64,000 nt of DNA from Corylus avellana (lineage: Eukaryota > Streptophyta > Magnoliopsida > Fagales > Betulaceae): positions 25,997,515-26,061,514 of the forward strand of contig NC_081543.1 of assembly GCF_901000735.1 (NCBI RefSeq). Direction: 5' to 3'. Shown here piece by piece: positions 1 to 10,535 of this stretch (within the stretch, counting starts at the first letter, position 1; the number at the start of each line of letters is the position of its first letter). The position numbers were made by a program, and so were the translations under genes. A model generated the notes under the pieces. It was not told where the DNA came from. It saw only the letters and a program-made list of their open reading frames with translations, and did no database searches.

Positions 1-422
1 TCTTGTTCCAATTTCCCTCTCTGCTGTGACGCTAATCAAAAATTTTGTTTCCTTCCTTTCTCTCATTACGTCATTTTGCTCTTTTTTTTTTTTTCTTCTC
101 TCTCCTCTTTTCTCTCATTTTGCTCTTTCCTGTTTTTTTTTTTTTCGTGCTTTCGTGCTTCTTCTATCTGGTTTTCTATTTCTTTCTTTCTCAGATTCTT
201 TCGTTGGTCTCTTTTTATCAAATTCCCTCTCAATTTGGGCTTTCTCCTTCCCGCTGTCACTTTGTGATGCTAATAAAAAAAAAAAATTTCCTTCTTTTCT
301 CTCATTCCGTCGTTTTGCTCATCTATTTCCTTTTTTTTTTTCACCCATCTTCTTGCTCTCCTCTTAGTAGTAGTCTTTTCGATCCTCCTCAAAAAGATTT
401 TTCGGTAATGTCGATGGGATGA
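1..422. repeat. Pyrimidine-rich low-complexity stretch
   Basis: This stretch is dominated by T and C on the plus strand with runs of eight or more T. Short motifs such as TTTTGCTC and CTCATT recur, so open frames in it are compositional and encode only Phe/Leu/Ser-rich strings. It could be a 5' leader or a transposon-derived tract. I see no domain, splice structure or conserved protein. No gene is supported. Confidence 0.6.
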
Positions 423-635
423 GTGTGGCTAAGGGTAGGCAACAAGCATCAAGGGAAATTCTATCTGGGGTTGCTTAAGCAGCCAAACATAAAATTGCTA
501 AGATGAGCTTGTGATAGGCAAGTAGACCCTTGGCTACTATTGGGTCCGCCGGAGGGCGTGGACCATTGGGCGTCCTCGGTCAGTTACCAACAAGCCCTTG
601 ATTAAAAGGGTAGGATTGGATGACCTCTTAAAATC
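423..635. other. Unassigned spacer
   Basis: I recognise nothing firm here. A plus-strand frame starting near 420 reads as a short peptide rich in Ala, Arg and Gln and then hits stops, so at most it is a relic of a coding exon. Confidence 0.3.
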
Positions 636-835
636 ACTCTGTTTGTTTTGCTATAAAATGATTTACGGAAAATGTCTTTCGTATACGAGTTTTTGGAGTG
701 ACGTAAAATAATAGTCAACGAAAAATATTTTCCCTTTGACTAGAAATTCTTCTTTAATTTTCGGAAAATGATTCTTATTTTCACAGTAAACCATTTTTCC
801 GACTTTAAGCATCTCATTTTCAAATCGACGCGAAC
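636..835. mobile_element. MITE-like terminal region
   Basis: The segment opens with CTCTGTTTGTTTTG followed by repeated GAAAATG / TTTTCCG words. The same end structure (GCTCCGTT..., and GGAGC at the opposite end) bounds the elements at 47861-48171 and 15881-16252. Here it runs directly into the GAC-rich minisatellite, and no matching right end lies before the LTR that begins at 2170. I infer the left end of a non-autonomous foldback element whose right side was separated by the later retrotransposon insertion. Confidence 0.5.
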
Positions 836-2169
836 TCTCCCAAGACCCAGCTAGAACTCACTCGGGATATGCTCTGGACTCGCCTGGGACTTGATCAAGA
901 CTCGCCCTGGATTTGACCGGGACCTGCTTAGGACCCGCCGAGACCCACTCGGGACTTGATTGGGACCCGATCGAACCTGCTTGACCAGGACCTGCCCGTG
1001 ACCTCCCTGGGACTTGCCCTATGTCCTGCCTGGGACCTCGCCAGGACTTGATTGGAATTTGGAATTGCCTTGGACCTCGCCGAGACCCACCCGTGACCTT
1101 GACCGGGACTTGGCTGAGACTTGACCGGGACCTGCCCGTGACCTTCGCTGGGACTCGCCTTGCCGACCTCGCTGAGACTCGCCCCGAAGCTGACTGGACT
1201 TGCCCGGCACACACCTGCTAGAGACTTGACTAGGACCTACTCAGGACCTTACTTGGACTCTCCAGGACCTGCCCGGACTTGCCCGGTATCTCGCTAGGAC
1301 TCGCCTAGGACCTGCCGGGGACTTGCCCGAGACTCGACTGGACCTGCCCGGAACCACGCCGGGACTTGCCCGAGACTCACCCAAGACCCACTTGGGACTT
1401 AACCGGACCTGCCGGAAACCCACAAAGGACTTGATCCATACTTGCCCGGGGACTGACCAAATCTGCCCAGGGACCAACCCGGACCTGCCTGTGACCCTAT
1501 TGGACTTGCCTAGGACCTCGCAGGGACCTAACTGGGACTTGTTTGAACCTGCCTGGGACCCGATCGGACCTGCTTGGGACCTTGCCAGGACTTGCCCAAG
1601 ACCTGCCCTGGACTTGATAGAAAACCGCCTATGACCCTCCTGTAACTCGCTTGGAACCTGACCGAACTGCTTGGGACCCAACCGGACTTGCCCTAGACTT
1701 CATCGAGACCCACTCGAGACTTGACCAGACCTGCACGAAACCCACTCGGGACCTGCTCAAACCTACGCGGGACCCGCCCTAGACTTGACCGAGACCTGCC
1801 CAAGTCCCTCCCGGGAACCGCTAGAGACCCGTCCGGACCTACCTTGGGCCAGACCGGACCTTCCTTCACAGGACTCGCCATGGACTTAACTGAGACTCGC
1901 TTGGGACCCACCCGAACCTGCTCGAGACCTGCCCAGGAGGACTTGTCCAGTACCTCGCTGGGACCTTCCTAGGACTAGACCGCGACTCACCCAGGACCCG
2001 CCTGGGACCCAATCGGACCCGCTAGAATGCACCTGGGACCCGACTGTACTTGTTAGGGACGTGACCGGGACTTGCCCAAGACTCAATTGGACAGCCGAAG
2101 ACCTCGCCACCCAAGACTTGCCCAAGACCCGCTTGGGACACGACTGGACCTACCTAGGACCTCACCGGG
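836..2169. repeat. Degenerate ~12-bp GAC-rich minisatellite
   Basis: About 1.3 kb is built from variants of GGGACCTGCCC and GGGACTTGACC, repeating every 11-13 bases without exact copies. Because the period is close to a multiple of three and stops are rare, both strands show long open frames rich in Gly, Arg, Ser, Pro or Thr. These frames are by-products of the repeat and not genes. The array stops exactly where the LTR at 2170 starts, so the retrotransposon inserted into it. A short version of the same GGGACTTGG-type sequence sits in the core of the foldback element at 15881-16252. Confidence 0.85.
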
Positions 2170-2598
2170 TGTAATACCCCGGTAAAAACAATATTTTTTT
2201 TACAAGGAATGGTTAAGGGATTTATAAAGGACCCGGTTTTATGACAAGAACCCATGCCCAAATTTGCAACATAAAAATCCTTAGACGTTTTGAAGCACAA
2301 ATCCGAACTTAAGCCTTTTTGACCAAACGTACGTCAGGGTTACTGAACGTACGCTACTATTTTTAGTAAAGGACGTATGCAGGGGGACCACCACCCGGAT
2401 GTACACTAACAATAGTACATTGGGGACCATCTGGACGTACACCGGGGGACCCCAAACGTACGATGCTTTTTGGAAAACCCTTGGACATACGATGAACCCT
2501 TTTACCTAATGTGTAATAGTACCAGACATACGCCCCTATAGTACCGGACATCCACTACTTTTCAAAGTAGTTGATGAACGCCTCCAACTTTTCCTCTC

Positions 2599-2606
2599 TA
2601 TAAATA
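2599..2606 (+). promoter_or_regulatory. TATA box in LTR
   Basis: TATAAATA stands about 200 bases before the LTR end and is preceded by a CT-rich tract. This is the expected place for the promoter that makes the genomic RNA of the element. Confidence 0.6.
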
Positions 2607-2611
2607 CCCCC

Positions 2612-2803
2612 CCTAACATCCCCAACTCGATAGGGATAAGTCTACCACTTTATTTCTTTATTTATTTATTTATTTATTTTAATGATGCAAAGATCTATAA
2701 GGTCCTTTAATAGATCTTTGATAGACCTTATAGATCTTTGCATCATTAAAATAAAAAGAAAATAAAGTGGTAGACCTAGCCCTATCCGGTTGGGGATATT
2801 ACA
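2612..2803. repeat. Imperfect palindrome at the LTR end
   Basis: The left arm (CATCCCCAACTCGATAGGG... then GTCTACCACTTTATTT) is the reverse complement of the right arm (AAATAAAGTGGTAGAC... then CCCTATCCGGTTGGGGAT). The central 24 bases at 2681-2704 pair perfectly with 2724-2747, leaving a loop of about 19 bases. It looks as if the last ~90 bases of the LTR were duplicated in inverted orientation. Confidence 0.8.
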
Positions 2804-2807
2804 ATTT

Positions 2808-2820
2808 TGGTATCAGAGCA
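2808..2820 (+). other. Primer-binding site (tRNA-iMet type)
   Basis: TGGTATCAGAGCA is the usual initiator-Met tRNA complement of plant LTR retrotransposons. It sits four bases after the LTR end. Confidence 0.9.
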
Positions 2821-2848
2821 AAGGTTATAAGGTTCTGCAGACTTTTCA

Positions 2849-2892
2849 AATAATAATAATAATAATAGTAATAATAACAATAATAATGAATT
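2849..2892 (+). repeat. AAT microsatellite
   Basis: A run of AAT/ATA triplets with a few interruptions lies in the retrotransposon leader, between the primer site and gag. The inverted copy carries the matching ATT run near 8790. Confidence 0.8.
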
Positions 2893-3015
2893 AAATTTGG
2901 GGTAATGGGAAGCCACATTCCGGCCAAGTAGAGTTAGTCGTTGTAGCCATTACTAGATAGTACAAGATTCTTGTTTAAGTTGTTTAATGGTTGTTATATT
3001 ATCAATTGTAAAGAA

Positions 3016-4021
3016 ATGACATCCCCGACTCACAATAACCAATATAGCAACACCGAGTTCAACGACTCCGGAAGTGGAGAAAACGCTATAATCAACCATG
3101 AGTTAAACCCTATAACAGCGTTGGCAACTCAGCTCATGAACTTGCTAGACAAGGCCCGACGCGGGAAAGGATCCACTAGCGAAGGACAACAAGGATGCCC
3201 ATTCGAAAGGTTTCGTTGGCAGCAACCCCTACCTTTGAAGGAAATGCAGGTGTAGAAGCTGCAGAAAACTGGTTTTTGCAAACAGAAAGGCTGCTAAAGG
3301 TGATGGACTGCACTGATAATAAGATGGTTAGGTATGCTACTTACCTCCTAAGTGATCAAGCAAATTGGTGGTGGGAAACCAAGGACATACAAGTACGAAA
3401 CTGGCTAAGACTAAAGGAAGAGGGTCCTATTCCCTGGGAAGAATTCAAGAAGGAATTTTATGAATGATTCTTTCCTCTGACAGTTCGATAAGCCAGGGCC
3501 TAGGAATTTATGGACCTAGTTCAAGGGTCAATGATGATAGAGCAATATGCTGCCAAATTCATCAAACTATCACAATTTGACCCTTATCCCGTGTTGATAG
3601 GAAAGCTAGAAGCAAGGAAGTTTGAAAGAGGTCTGCAACCACGCATTATGAACCTTGTGGTAGGACTCCAGATTGGAAACTTATTAGACCTCGTCAACAA
3701 AGCTGCGATAATCGAGTAGACCCAAATTTGGGGTATTCTAACCAGAATGCAAATTCGGGGTATTCCCACCAGAGGAAGAGAAATGTCCCACAATGAAACC
3801 ACTTAAGATAGCAACCCAGTAAGAAGAGATTTCACCAAACCCCACAGAGAAATTTTACGCCACAACAATCTTGTTAACAAGGAAATGGTGGTCAACGTGC
3901 ACCATGTCAGAAATGTTGGAAGCTTCATGCCGGGAATTATCTGTTTGTATGTTACAGATGCGGGAAATCTGGACATATCCTAAGAGATTGCAAGGCTCCT
4001 ACCAGCAACCTAAGTGGTTAG
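3016..4021 (+). pseudogene. Chromovirus gag, frameshifted
   Basis: The likely start is the ATG at 3016 (MTSPTHNN...). The reading frame moves between three phases (3016-3255, 3195-3467, 3510-3719) and has an in-frame stop, so it is dead. The middle part has the Retrotrans_gag pattern, including the Trp-rich AxWWWE segment near 3360. A CCHC zinc knuckle (CYRCGKSGHILRDC) lies at about 3950-3993. This protein would have packaged element RNA into particles. The minus-strand relative at 7691-8710 has closely similar sequence. Confidence 0.85.
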
Positions 4022-4102
4022 AAATGCCTTGAGGAACAGAAGAACCATGCAACTGCTCGGGTTTATGCTCTAACACCTGGTGATGCATCAGCGTCCAATG
4101 AA

Positions 4103-4450
4103 GTGGTGGCAAGTACCCTCCCTATTTCTAATGGTGTAGCTTCCGTTCTTTTTGATCTTGGAGCAACGCAGTCATTTGTGTCATACTCCTTTGCTAACAC
4201 ATGTAACCTAAAGCTAGAATCATTAGATGTAAGCCTATCAGTGACTAACCCGAAAAGAAAGACAGTCATATATACCTCGGTAGTTAGACGTTGTCCTGTG
4301 TCAATTAAAGGTCATGTCATGCCAGCAAATCTTGTAATGTTCGAGATGCCAGGGTTTGATGTGATCTTAGGGATGAATTGGCTATCCATGTACCATGCGT
4401 GCATGGATTGTTTCCACAAGGAGGTAATATTTAGACTGTCAGGAAAATAA
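4103..4450 (+). pseudogene. Retrotransposon aspartic protease, RVP_2 type
   Basis: The frame of 115 codons contains the retropepsin-like core: a FDLGAT segment near residue 18, where active proteases have D-S/T-G, and the later GMNWL motif typical of chromovirus proteases. The change at the DxG triad predicts loss of activity. It sits between gag and reverse transcriptase, as in an intact polyprotein, but is cut off from both by stops. Confidence 0.8.
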
Positions 4451-4642
4451 GAGTTCAAATTTTATGGAGATCAAACTATCAACACACCTAAGTTGATATC
4501 CGCACTACATGCAACTCGATTAATCAAGAAGGGTTGTTTAGGATTTTTGGCATACGTGACAGAGGATAAAGCAGAAGCAAACATCGAAGAGATACCCGTT
4601 GTACGAGAATTCACAGACGTTTTCCTGGATGAATTGCCGTGA

Positions 4643-5265
4643 ATGCCTCCCAATAAGGAAATTGAATTCACTATAGACCTATTACCAGGCAATGCACCCA
4701 TATCCAAGGCTCCTTATCGGATGGCACCACGAGAACTCGCGGAGCTCAAGGATCAACTACAGGAACTACTCGACAAAGGTTTTATTCATCTGTGTGTATC
4801 ACCGTGGGGAGCACCTGTTCTATTTATGCAAAAGAAGGATGGATCTATGAGATTATGTATTGACTATAGGGAATTGAATAAGGTTACAATCAAGAATAAA
4901 TACCCGCTCCCAAGGATTGATGATCTCTTCGATCAACTCCAAGGGTCGCAAGTATTCTCTTAGAATGACCTTCGTTCCGGTTATCATCAACTCAAAATTC
5001 GGGAGGAGGACGTGCAAAAGTCAGCATTTCGTACAAGGTACGGACATTATGAATTTAACTAATGCTTCAGCAGCATTTATGGACATGATGAATCGAGTAT
5101 TTCAAGAACTTGTTGACCGATATGTGATAGTATTTATTGACGACATCTTAATTTATTCAAAGACTCGGGAGGAACACGAGGAGCATTTGCGAATGGTATT
5201 GGACATCTTGAGGAAGCTACAACTTTATCCGAAGTTCAAAAGGTTTGAATTTTGGTTCGACAATG
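4643..5265 (+). pseudogene. Chromovirus reverse transcriptase fragment
   Basis: The N-terminal fingers and palm are clear (an RMAPxEL motif, then [24 protein letters not shown]). A TAG stop occurs at 4962 and a small deletion after the GHYEF motif moves the frame. The catalytic motif is present in the next frame as FIDDILIYS near 5140. The coding sequence then ends abruptly near 5265 inside the connection region, so RNase H and integrase are missing from this copy. Confidence 0.85.
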
Positions 5266-5430
5266 TGGCTCTATTTATAGGAAAAACTAAATACTATTCT
5301 ACCTTCCATTTACAATTGTTAATTTGTTTCTCCTATAAATAGAGCTCTTACCCTCATTTTACTATTCCACTTACCAACACTATTATACCTACCATTAACT
5401 ATTCTACATTCCATTTATAATTCGGGGGTA
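5266..5430 (-). repeat. Fragment of chromovirus LTR U3
   Basis: The words TCTATTTATAGGAAAAACTA and ACTATTCTACCTTCCATTTAC match the LTR segments at 10155-10330 and 62958-63130, in the same minus orientation. The TATA-like TATAAATAGAG occurs twice here in opposite directions, marking a rearranged junction. It joins the truncated forward RT to the inverted copy that follows. Confidence 0.65.
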
Positions 5431-6186
5431 ATGCCAAATGATAAGCTACTGCCCCAATTTTCTCAAGAATTTCCAAAGGACCAACGAACCTAGGATTCAA
5501 TTTCCCTTTTCTCCCGAATCTCATTACTACTCATAGGAGCAACCTTGAGGAAGACCTTTGTGCCGACTTCAAATTCTAGCTCTTGTCGTCTCGCGTCAGC
5601 ATAACTCTTTTGTCAACTTTGAGCTGCTACTAATCTCTACTTTATTATCGTTATCTTCTCACACGTATCTTGGATGATTTTTGGCCCAAATAGTTTGCCT
5701 TCTCCTACCTCGTCCCAACATAGCGGCGACCTACACTTTCTCCCATACAAGGCTTCATAAGGTACCATATCGATGCTCGCGTGATAACTATTGTTGTAGG
5801 CGAATTCTATTAGCGAGATATTGGATCCAGCTCCCCTTGAAATCAAAAACACACAATCGCAGTATGCCTTCCAAAGTTTGAATTGTTCGTTCCGTCTGCC
5901 CGTCGGTTTGAGGACGAAATGCTGCGCTGGAAGTTATCCTTGTGCCCATTGCCTCTTGTAAACTCTGCCAAAATCTTGAGGTAAATCTTGGATCTCGATC
6001 CGACACAATGGATACGGGAATTCCATGTAGTCGTATGATCTCCTTGATGTAAAGTTGTGTGAGTCGATCAATACTATAAGTCATCTTGATAGGTAGAAAG
6101 TGTGCAGTCTTAGTTAGCCGATCAACAATGACCCAAACCGCATCTTGACCATTTTGAGCCCTGGGAAAACTAGACACAAAGTCCAT
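5431..6186 (-). pseudogene. Chromovirus integrase core and C-terminal part
   Basis: Reading on the minus strand from 6186, the frame begins MDFVSSFPRAQ and contains the integrase catalytic core (VDRLTKTAHFLP, then SDRDPRFTS, then TDGQTERTIQTLE), including the two Asp and the GQTERT region. Residues from 5852 down to 5637 carry the conserved ALYGRKCRSP motif. A further broken frame to 5431 matches the DNA-binding C-terminal end (GTKVFLKVAP). Frameshifts separate the pieces. The right-edge element at 63346-64000 has the same C-terminal region. Confidence 0.85.
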
Positions 6187-6208
6187 CGAAATACGTTCCC
6201 ATTTCCAT

Positions 6209-6560
6209 TCAGAAATAGGGAGAGGTTGTAAAAAGCCTTACAGGTCTTTGATGTTCTAACTTAAGTTGTTTACACATCAGGCACCGCTCTACGTATTTCT
6301 CGATATCCTTCTTCATTCCATTCCACCAATAGCTTTTGCGTAAGTCTTGATACATCTTCGTGCTTCCTGGATGGACTGTATATAAGGATTGATGGGCTTC
6401 TGACAAGATGACCTTCTTCAACTCTGCATTATTGGGAACATACACTCGGTCACGAAATTTTAACACTCCATCCTTGGAGATCTGGAAATCTGGTTGTAGC
6501 CCCTTCTCCATTCCTTCACGAATTATAGTTGACTCACTGTCTGAAAGCTGTGCTGTCTTG
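6209..6560 (-). pseudogene. Integrase zinc-binding (H2C2) region
   Basis: The minus-strand frame contains LSEAHQSLYTVHPGSTKMYQ followed by CLMCKQLK, the HHCC zinc finger found in front of the integrase core. Upstream it joins directly to the reverse transcriptase N-terminal half, so the rest of RT and all of RNase H have been deleted from this copy. Confidence 0.85.
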
Positions 6561-6599
6561 ATTTGTTCCAATAAGGTTGACTCCAGGGTTAGGGTGCCC

Positions 6600-7115
6600 A
6601 TGCAAGAATTCATAATGTCCGTACCTTGTCTGAAACGCTGACTTTCGCACGTCCTCCTCCCGAATTTTGAGTTGATGATAATCGGAACGAAGGTCAATCT
6701 TAGAGAATACTTGCGACCCTTGGAGTTGATCGAAGAGGTCATCAATCCTCGAGAGCGGGTATTTATTCTTGATTGTAACCTTATTCGATTCCCTATAGTC
6801 AATACATAATCTCATAGATCCATCTTTCTTTTTCACAAATAAAACAAGTGCTCCCCATGGTGATACACTCGGACAAATAAAACATTTGTCGAGTAGTTCA
6901 TGTAGTTGATCCTTAAGCTCCACGAGTTCTCGTGGTGCCATCTGATAAGGAGCCATGGATATAGGTGCGATGCCTGGTAGTAGGTCTATAGTGAATTCGA
7001 TTTCCTTATTGGCAGGCATTCTCAGCAATTCATCCGGGAAAACGTATGTGAATTCCAGTACAACGGGTATCTCTTCGATTTTTGCTTCTGCTTTCTCCTC
7101 TGTCACGCATGCCAA
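6600..7115 (-). pseudogene. Truncated chromovirus reverse transcriptase
   Basis: Reading left from 7115, the frame shows [30 protein letters not shown] and the GHYEF segment, then changes abruptly near 6606 to integrase-linker sequence. The catalytic FIDD motif kept by the forward copy is absent. Nucleotide similarity to 4560-5055 is obvious by eye (roughly nine bases in ten). Confidence 0.85.
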
Positions 7116-7234
7116 AAATCCTAAATAGCCCTTATTGATTAATCAAGTTGCATGCAGTCCGGATATCAACTTAGGCGTGTTGATAGTTCGATCTTCATAA
7201 AATTAGAACTCTTTTTTTCCCGACGGTCTAAATA

Positions 7235-7560
7235 TTACCTCCTTGGGGAAACAATCCACGCATGCATGGTGCATGGATAGCCAATCCGATCTAAGATCAC
7301 ATCAAACCCGCTCATCTCGAATATTACAAGATTTGCTAGCATGACATGACCTTTAATCGACACAGGACAACGTCTAACTACCGAGGTACATACGACTATC
7401 TTACCTACTGGGGTAGCCACTAATAGGCTTACATCTAATGATTCTAACTTTAGGTTATATGTTTTAGCAAAGGAGTATGACATAAATGAGTGCGTTGCTC
7501 AGGATAAAAAAAAAAAAAAAAAAAAAAAACAGAAGCTACACCATTAAAAATAGGGAGGTA
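7235..7560 (-). pseudogene. Chromovirus protease remnant with poly-A tract
   Basis: The minus-strand frame (MSYSFAKTYNLKLE...) matches the protease region of the forward copy but begins after the DxG segment. A run of about 23 A at 7508-7530 lies where the catalytic motif should be and breaks the frame. Confidence 0.75.
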
Positions 7561-7690
7561 CCTAGCACCAGTTCATTGGATGCTGATGCATCACCAGGTG
7601 TTAGAGCATAAACCCGAGCAGTTGCATGGTTCTTCTGTTCCTCAAGGCGTTTCTGACCACTTGGGTTGTGGATAGGAGCTTTGTAATCTC

Positions 7691-8710
7691 TCAGGATATG
7701 TTCAGATTTCCTGCATCTATAACATACTGGCTGCCCAAATAGACAATTCCCGTCATGAAGCTTCCCATATTTTTGACATGGTGCACGTTGACCACCATGT
7801 CCTTGTTGATAGGATTGTTGTGGTGTAAAATTTCTCTGTGGGGTTTTGTGAAATCTCTTCTTACTGGGTTGCTCTCTTGAGTGGTTTCATTGTGGGACAT
7901 TTCTCGTCCTTTGGTGGGAATACCCCGAATTTGCTTTCTGGTTGGAATACCCCAAATTTGCATTTTGAGTCTGCTCGATTATCGCAGCTTTGTTGACGAG
8001 GTCTAATAAGTTTCCAATTTGGAGTCCTACCACAAGGTTCATAATGCGTGGTTGCAGACCTCTTTCAAACTTCCTTACTTCTAGCTCTCCTGTCGACACG
8101 AGATAAGGGGCAAATTGTGATAGTTTGATGAATTTGACAGCATATTACTCTACCGTCATTGACCCTTGAACTAGGTACGTAAATTCCTAGACACTGGCTT
8201 GTCGAACTGTCAGAGGAAAGAATCGCTCATAAATTCCTTCTTGAATTCTTCCCAGGGAATGGGACCCTCTTCCTTTAGTCCTAGCCGGCTTCGTACTTGT
8301 GCGTCCTTGGTTTCCCACCACTGATTTGCTTGATCACTTAGGAGGTAAGTAGCATACCTAACCATCTTATTATCAGTGCAGTCCATCACCTTTAGCAGCC
8401 TTTCTGTTTGCAGAAACCAATTTTCCGTAGCTTCTGCACCTGCATTTCCTTCAAAGGTAGATGGTTGCTGCCGACAAAACCTTTCGAATGTGCATCGTTG
8501 TTGTCCTTCGCCAGTGGATCCTTTCCCGCGTCGGGCCTCGTCTAGCAAGTTCACGAGCTGAGTTGCCAACACTGTTATAGGGTTTAACTCATGGTTGATG
8601 ATAGCGTTTTCTCCACTTCTGGAGTCATTGAACTCGGTGTTGCTATCTTGGTTATTGTGAGTCAGGGACGTCATTTCTTCACAATCGATAATATAACAAC
8701 CATTAAACAA
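7691..8710 (-). pseudogene. Inverted chromovirus gag
   Basis: The frame from 8710 leftward begins MFNGCYIIDCEEMTS and covers the gag core (QANQWWETKD). It then breaks near 8210, and two shorter frames (8099 and 7963 leftward) carry the linker and the region before the zinc knuckle. It is the mirror of 3016-4021 and, like it, has several frame breaks. Confidence 0.85.
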
Positions 8711-8850
8711 CTTAGACTAGAATCTTGTATTATCTAGTAGTGACTACAACGACTGACTCTACTTGGCCGAAATGTGGCTTCCCATACTATTATTATTATT
8801 ATTGTTTTTTTTTTTTTTTTGTTAGAAAGTCTGCAAAACCTTATAACCTT

Positions 8851-8863
8851 TGCTCTGATACCA
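8851..8863 (-). other. Primer-binding site of the inverted copy
   Basis: TGCTCTGATACCA is the reverse complement of the primer site at 2808-2820. It fixes the orientation of the inverted element. Confidence 0.9.
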
Positions 8864-8867
8864 AAAT

Positions 8868-8963
8868 CTTAACATCCCCAACCCGATAGGGCTATCTGCC
8901 ACTTTATTTATTGATTTATTTTTTAATAATGCAAAGATCTGTAAGGTCTATCAGAGTACTTGA
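8868..8963 (-). repeat. Remnant of the LTR of the inverted copy
   Basis: AACATCCCCAACCCGATAGGG and the following CCACTTTATTT / GCAAAGATCTGTAAGG match the end of the LTR at 2612-2710. The match stops near 8963, so only the last ~95 bases of this LTR remain. Confidence 0.75.
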
Positions 8964-10535
8964 TTTTAAAGGATACGATGAATATATAAAACATTCTTCA
9001 AGAGATTTTATTACAAGCAAAATTTGAAAACGTTATACTTTAGTTGCGAAATATCATATTATTACAATAACTGATATGAAAAGACTATGAAAATTAATAA
9101 TTATTCCCGCCCCCATTCCGGCCTCCTATTCCAGCGTCCTTTCTACCTGGAAACAAGAAATAAAACTAAATGAGCCCAAAGGGGCCCAACCATAAATAGT
9201 TTTACTCATTGTTTTCAGTTTTTAAAAAATGTTTTCACAAATAAATACACAAGAAGTCATAATAATATGTGTATGTACGATTGCATCTCCTGTAGCATAT
9301 ACATACATATATTACGATTACATCTAGTAATAAATCCTCGTTATAAATCATCATCATAATGCATCATTCTAAATCATCATAATATATCATCGATGGATTT
9401 ATATTATCATTTTCTCATGTTAAGGCCCATATACATTGTTACCCCTGTGGCCTCAGCCATGCCCGACCGTCAATTAAATCTTTCTTAGTGCACTCAACGG
9501 TCATGTTGATGAAATACCACCTTCTTCCATAGCCTCCTTCAGTGGTTTCGCCTCCATCCGAGTATCGGTACCAAACTCATTTCTTTCTTTATCTCTTGGG
9601 GCCAAAAATACTCTCCTTCATACATGTGCCCTCATTTCATAAATATGTAGGCCCTCTTGTACATCTTTCTTATAATTATCATCATTTATCAACTTTCTTT
9701 TCTCAAAATGGAAACTTTTCTAAATATAAACTTGTTGTACTTAGAAAGCGGTTAAAGAAATAGAAGCTTTTTAAATAATTCTTTTAGAAATCTTTCATGC
9801 ATGCAACATATCTCCATGACAGGTAAATAAAATAACTATTCACAGTTTGATACAAGAATGTATAAATAGCATGACATGAAGAAATTTTAGAAGGGGTAGT
9901 GAATTTCTAGACTGAAGCTAAAAGTGGTCTGAAGAATCTAGTTGCTCCAATCTGACTAACACCACTAGTATGTTTTTTTGAAACTAATTTCTCAAGTCCG
10001 TTCTCTCTCGAGTTTTTTCTTTTTTACAGCGCTTTATCTCACCCTTGCTCTTAGTAAACACTCTCAGAAGGAAGAAAGACCGAGTAGAAAGCGGAAGAAG
10101 GAAGAATATGTGGAAGAGAAGGGAGAGGAGTGGTGAAATTTGTGAAGATCTTCTCTATTTATAGAAAAAACCAAATACTATTCTACCTTTCATTTACAAT
10201 TCTACCCTCATTTTACTATTCCACCTACCAACACTATTATACCTACCATTAACTATTCTACATTCCATTTACAATTCTACCCTCCTTTTATTATACCAAT
10301 ACTATTATACCTACCATTAACTATTCTACCTTCCCTTACTATTCTACCTACCAATACTATTCTTCCTACCATTTACTATCCTATTATTTCACCAATTACC
10401 ATTCTCTAATTACCACTCTCTGTAACACCATAAATTTCCTAAGAATTAAAATCATTGGCTAAAATGAATATTAAAATAGCATCATCATCAAAATAATCTA
10501 TTTAAATAACTTTGAAAATTCTGGGATGCTTTCTT
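8964..10535 (-). repeat. Chromovirus LTR, minus orientation (family B)
   Basis: The 10155-10535 part matches 62960-63313, which is a U3 region that starts right after a polypurine tract on the minus strand. A TATA box on the minus strand (TATAAATAGAG) lies near 10157. The remaining ~1.2 kb to 8964 would be R-U5, giving an LTR of about 1.6 kb. No protein-coding frame is credible. The right end lacks the last few bases and abuts another LTR. The left boundary is a guess based on the end of the previous element. Confidence 0.6.

Larger units (their letters stand above)
2170..2803 (+). repeat. 5' LTR of a Ty3/gypsy chromovirus (copy A)
   Basis: The LTR starts TGTAATACCCCGG and ends GATATTACA, giving TG...CA termini. 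It is followed four bases later by a tRNA-iMet-type primer site. A TATA box lies at 2599-2606. A second copy of the start of this LTR appears at 13358 directly after a purine-rich tract, the expected arrangement for a 3' LTR of the same element, now separated by nested insertions. The last 190 bases form a large inverted repeat, which is not usual for an LTR end. Confidence 0.85.

Noticed and set aside
26..422. Overlapping frames coding Phe/Leu/Ser-rich peptides that resemble membrane proteins
   Set aside because: The hydrophobicity comes from T/C runs. There is no domain, and frames are open in three phases at once.
858..2125. Several long open frames on both strands rich in Gly, Arg, Ser and Pro
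   Set aside because: They all lie in the ~12-bp GAC repeat, overlap each other in many phases and show only the repeat's periodicity, so they are compositional.
5788..8710. Reading the minus-strand gag and integrase as an intact retrotransposon
   Set aside because: RT is cut at GHYEF, the protease is broken by poly-A, gag is frameshifted and one LTR is a remnant, so the copy cannot be autonomous.
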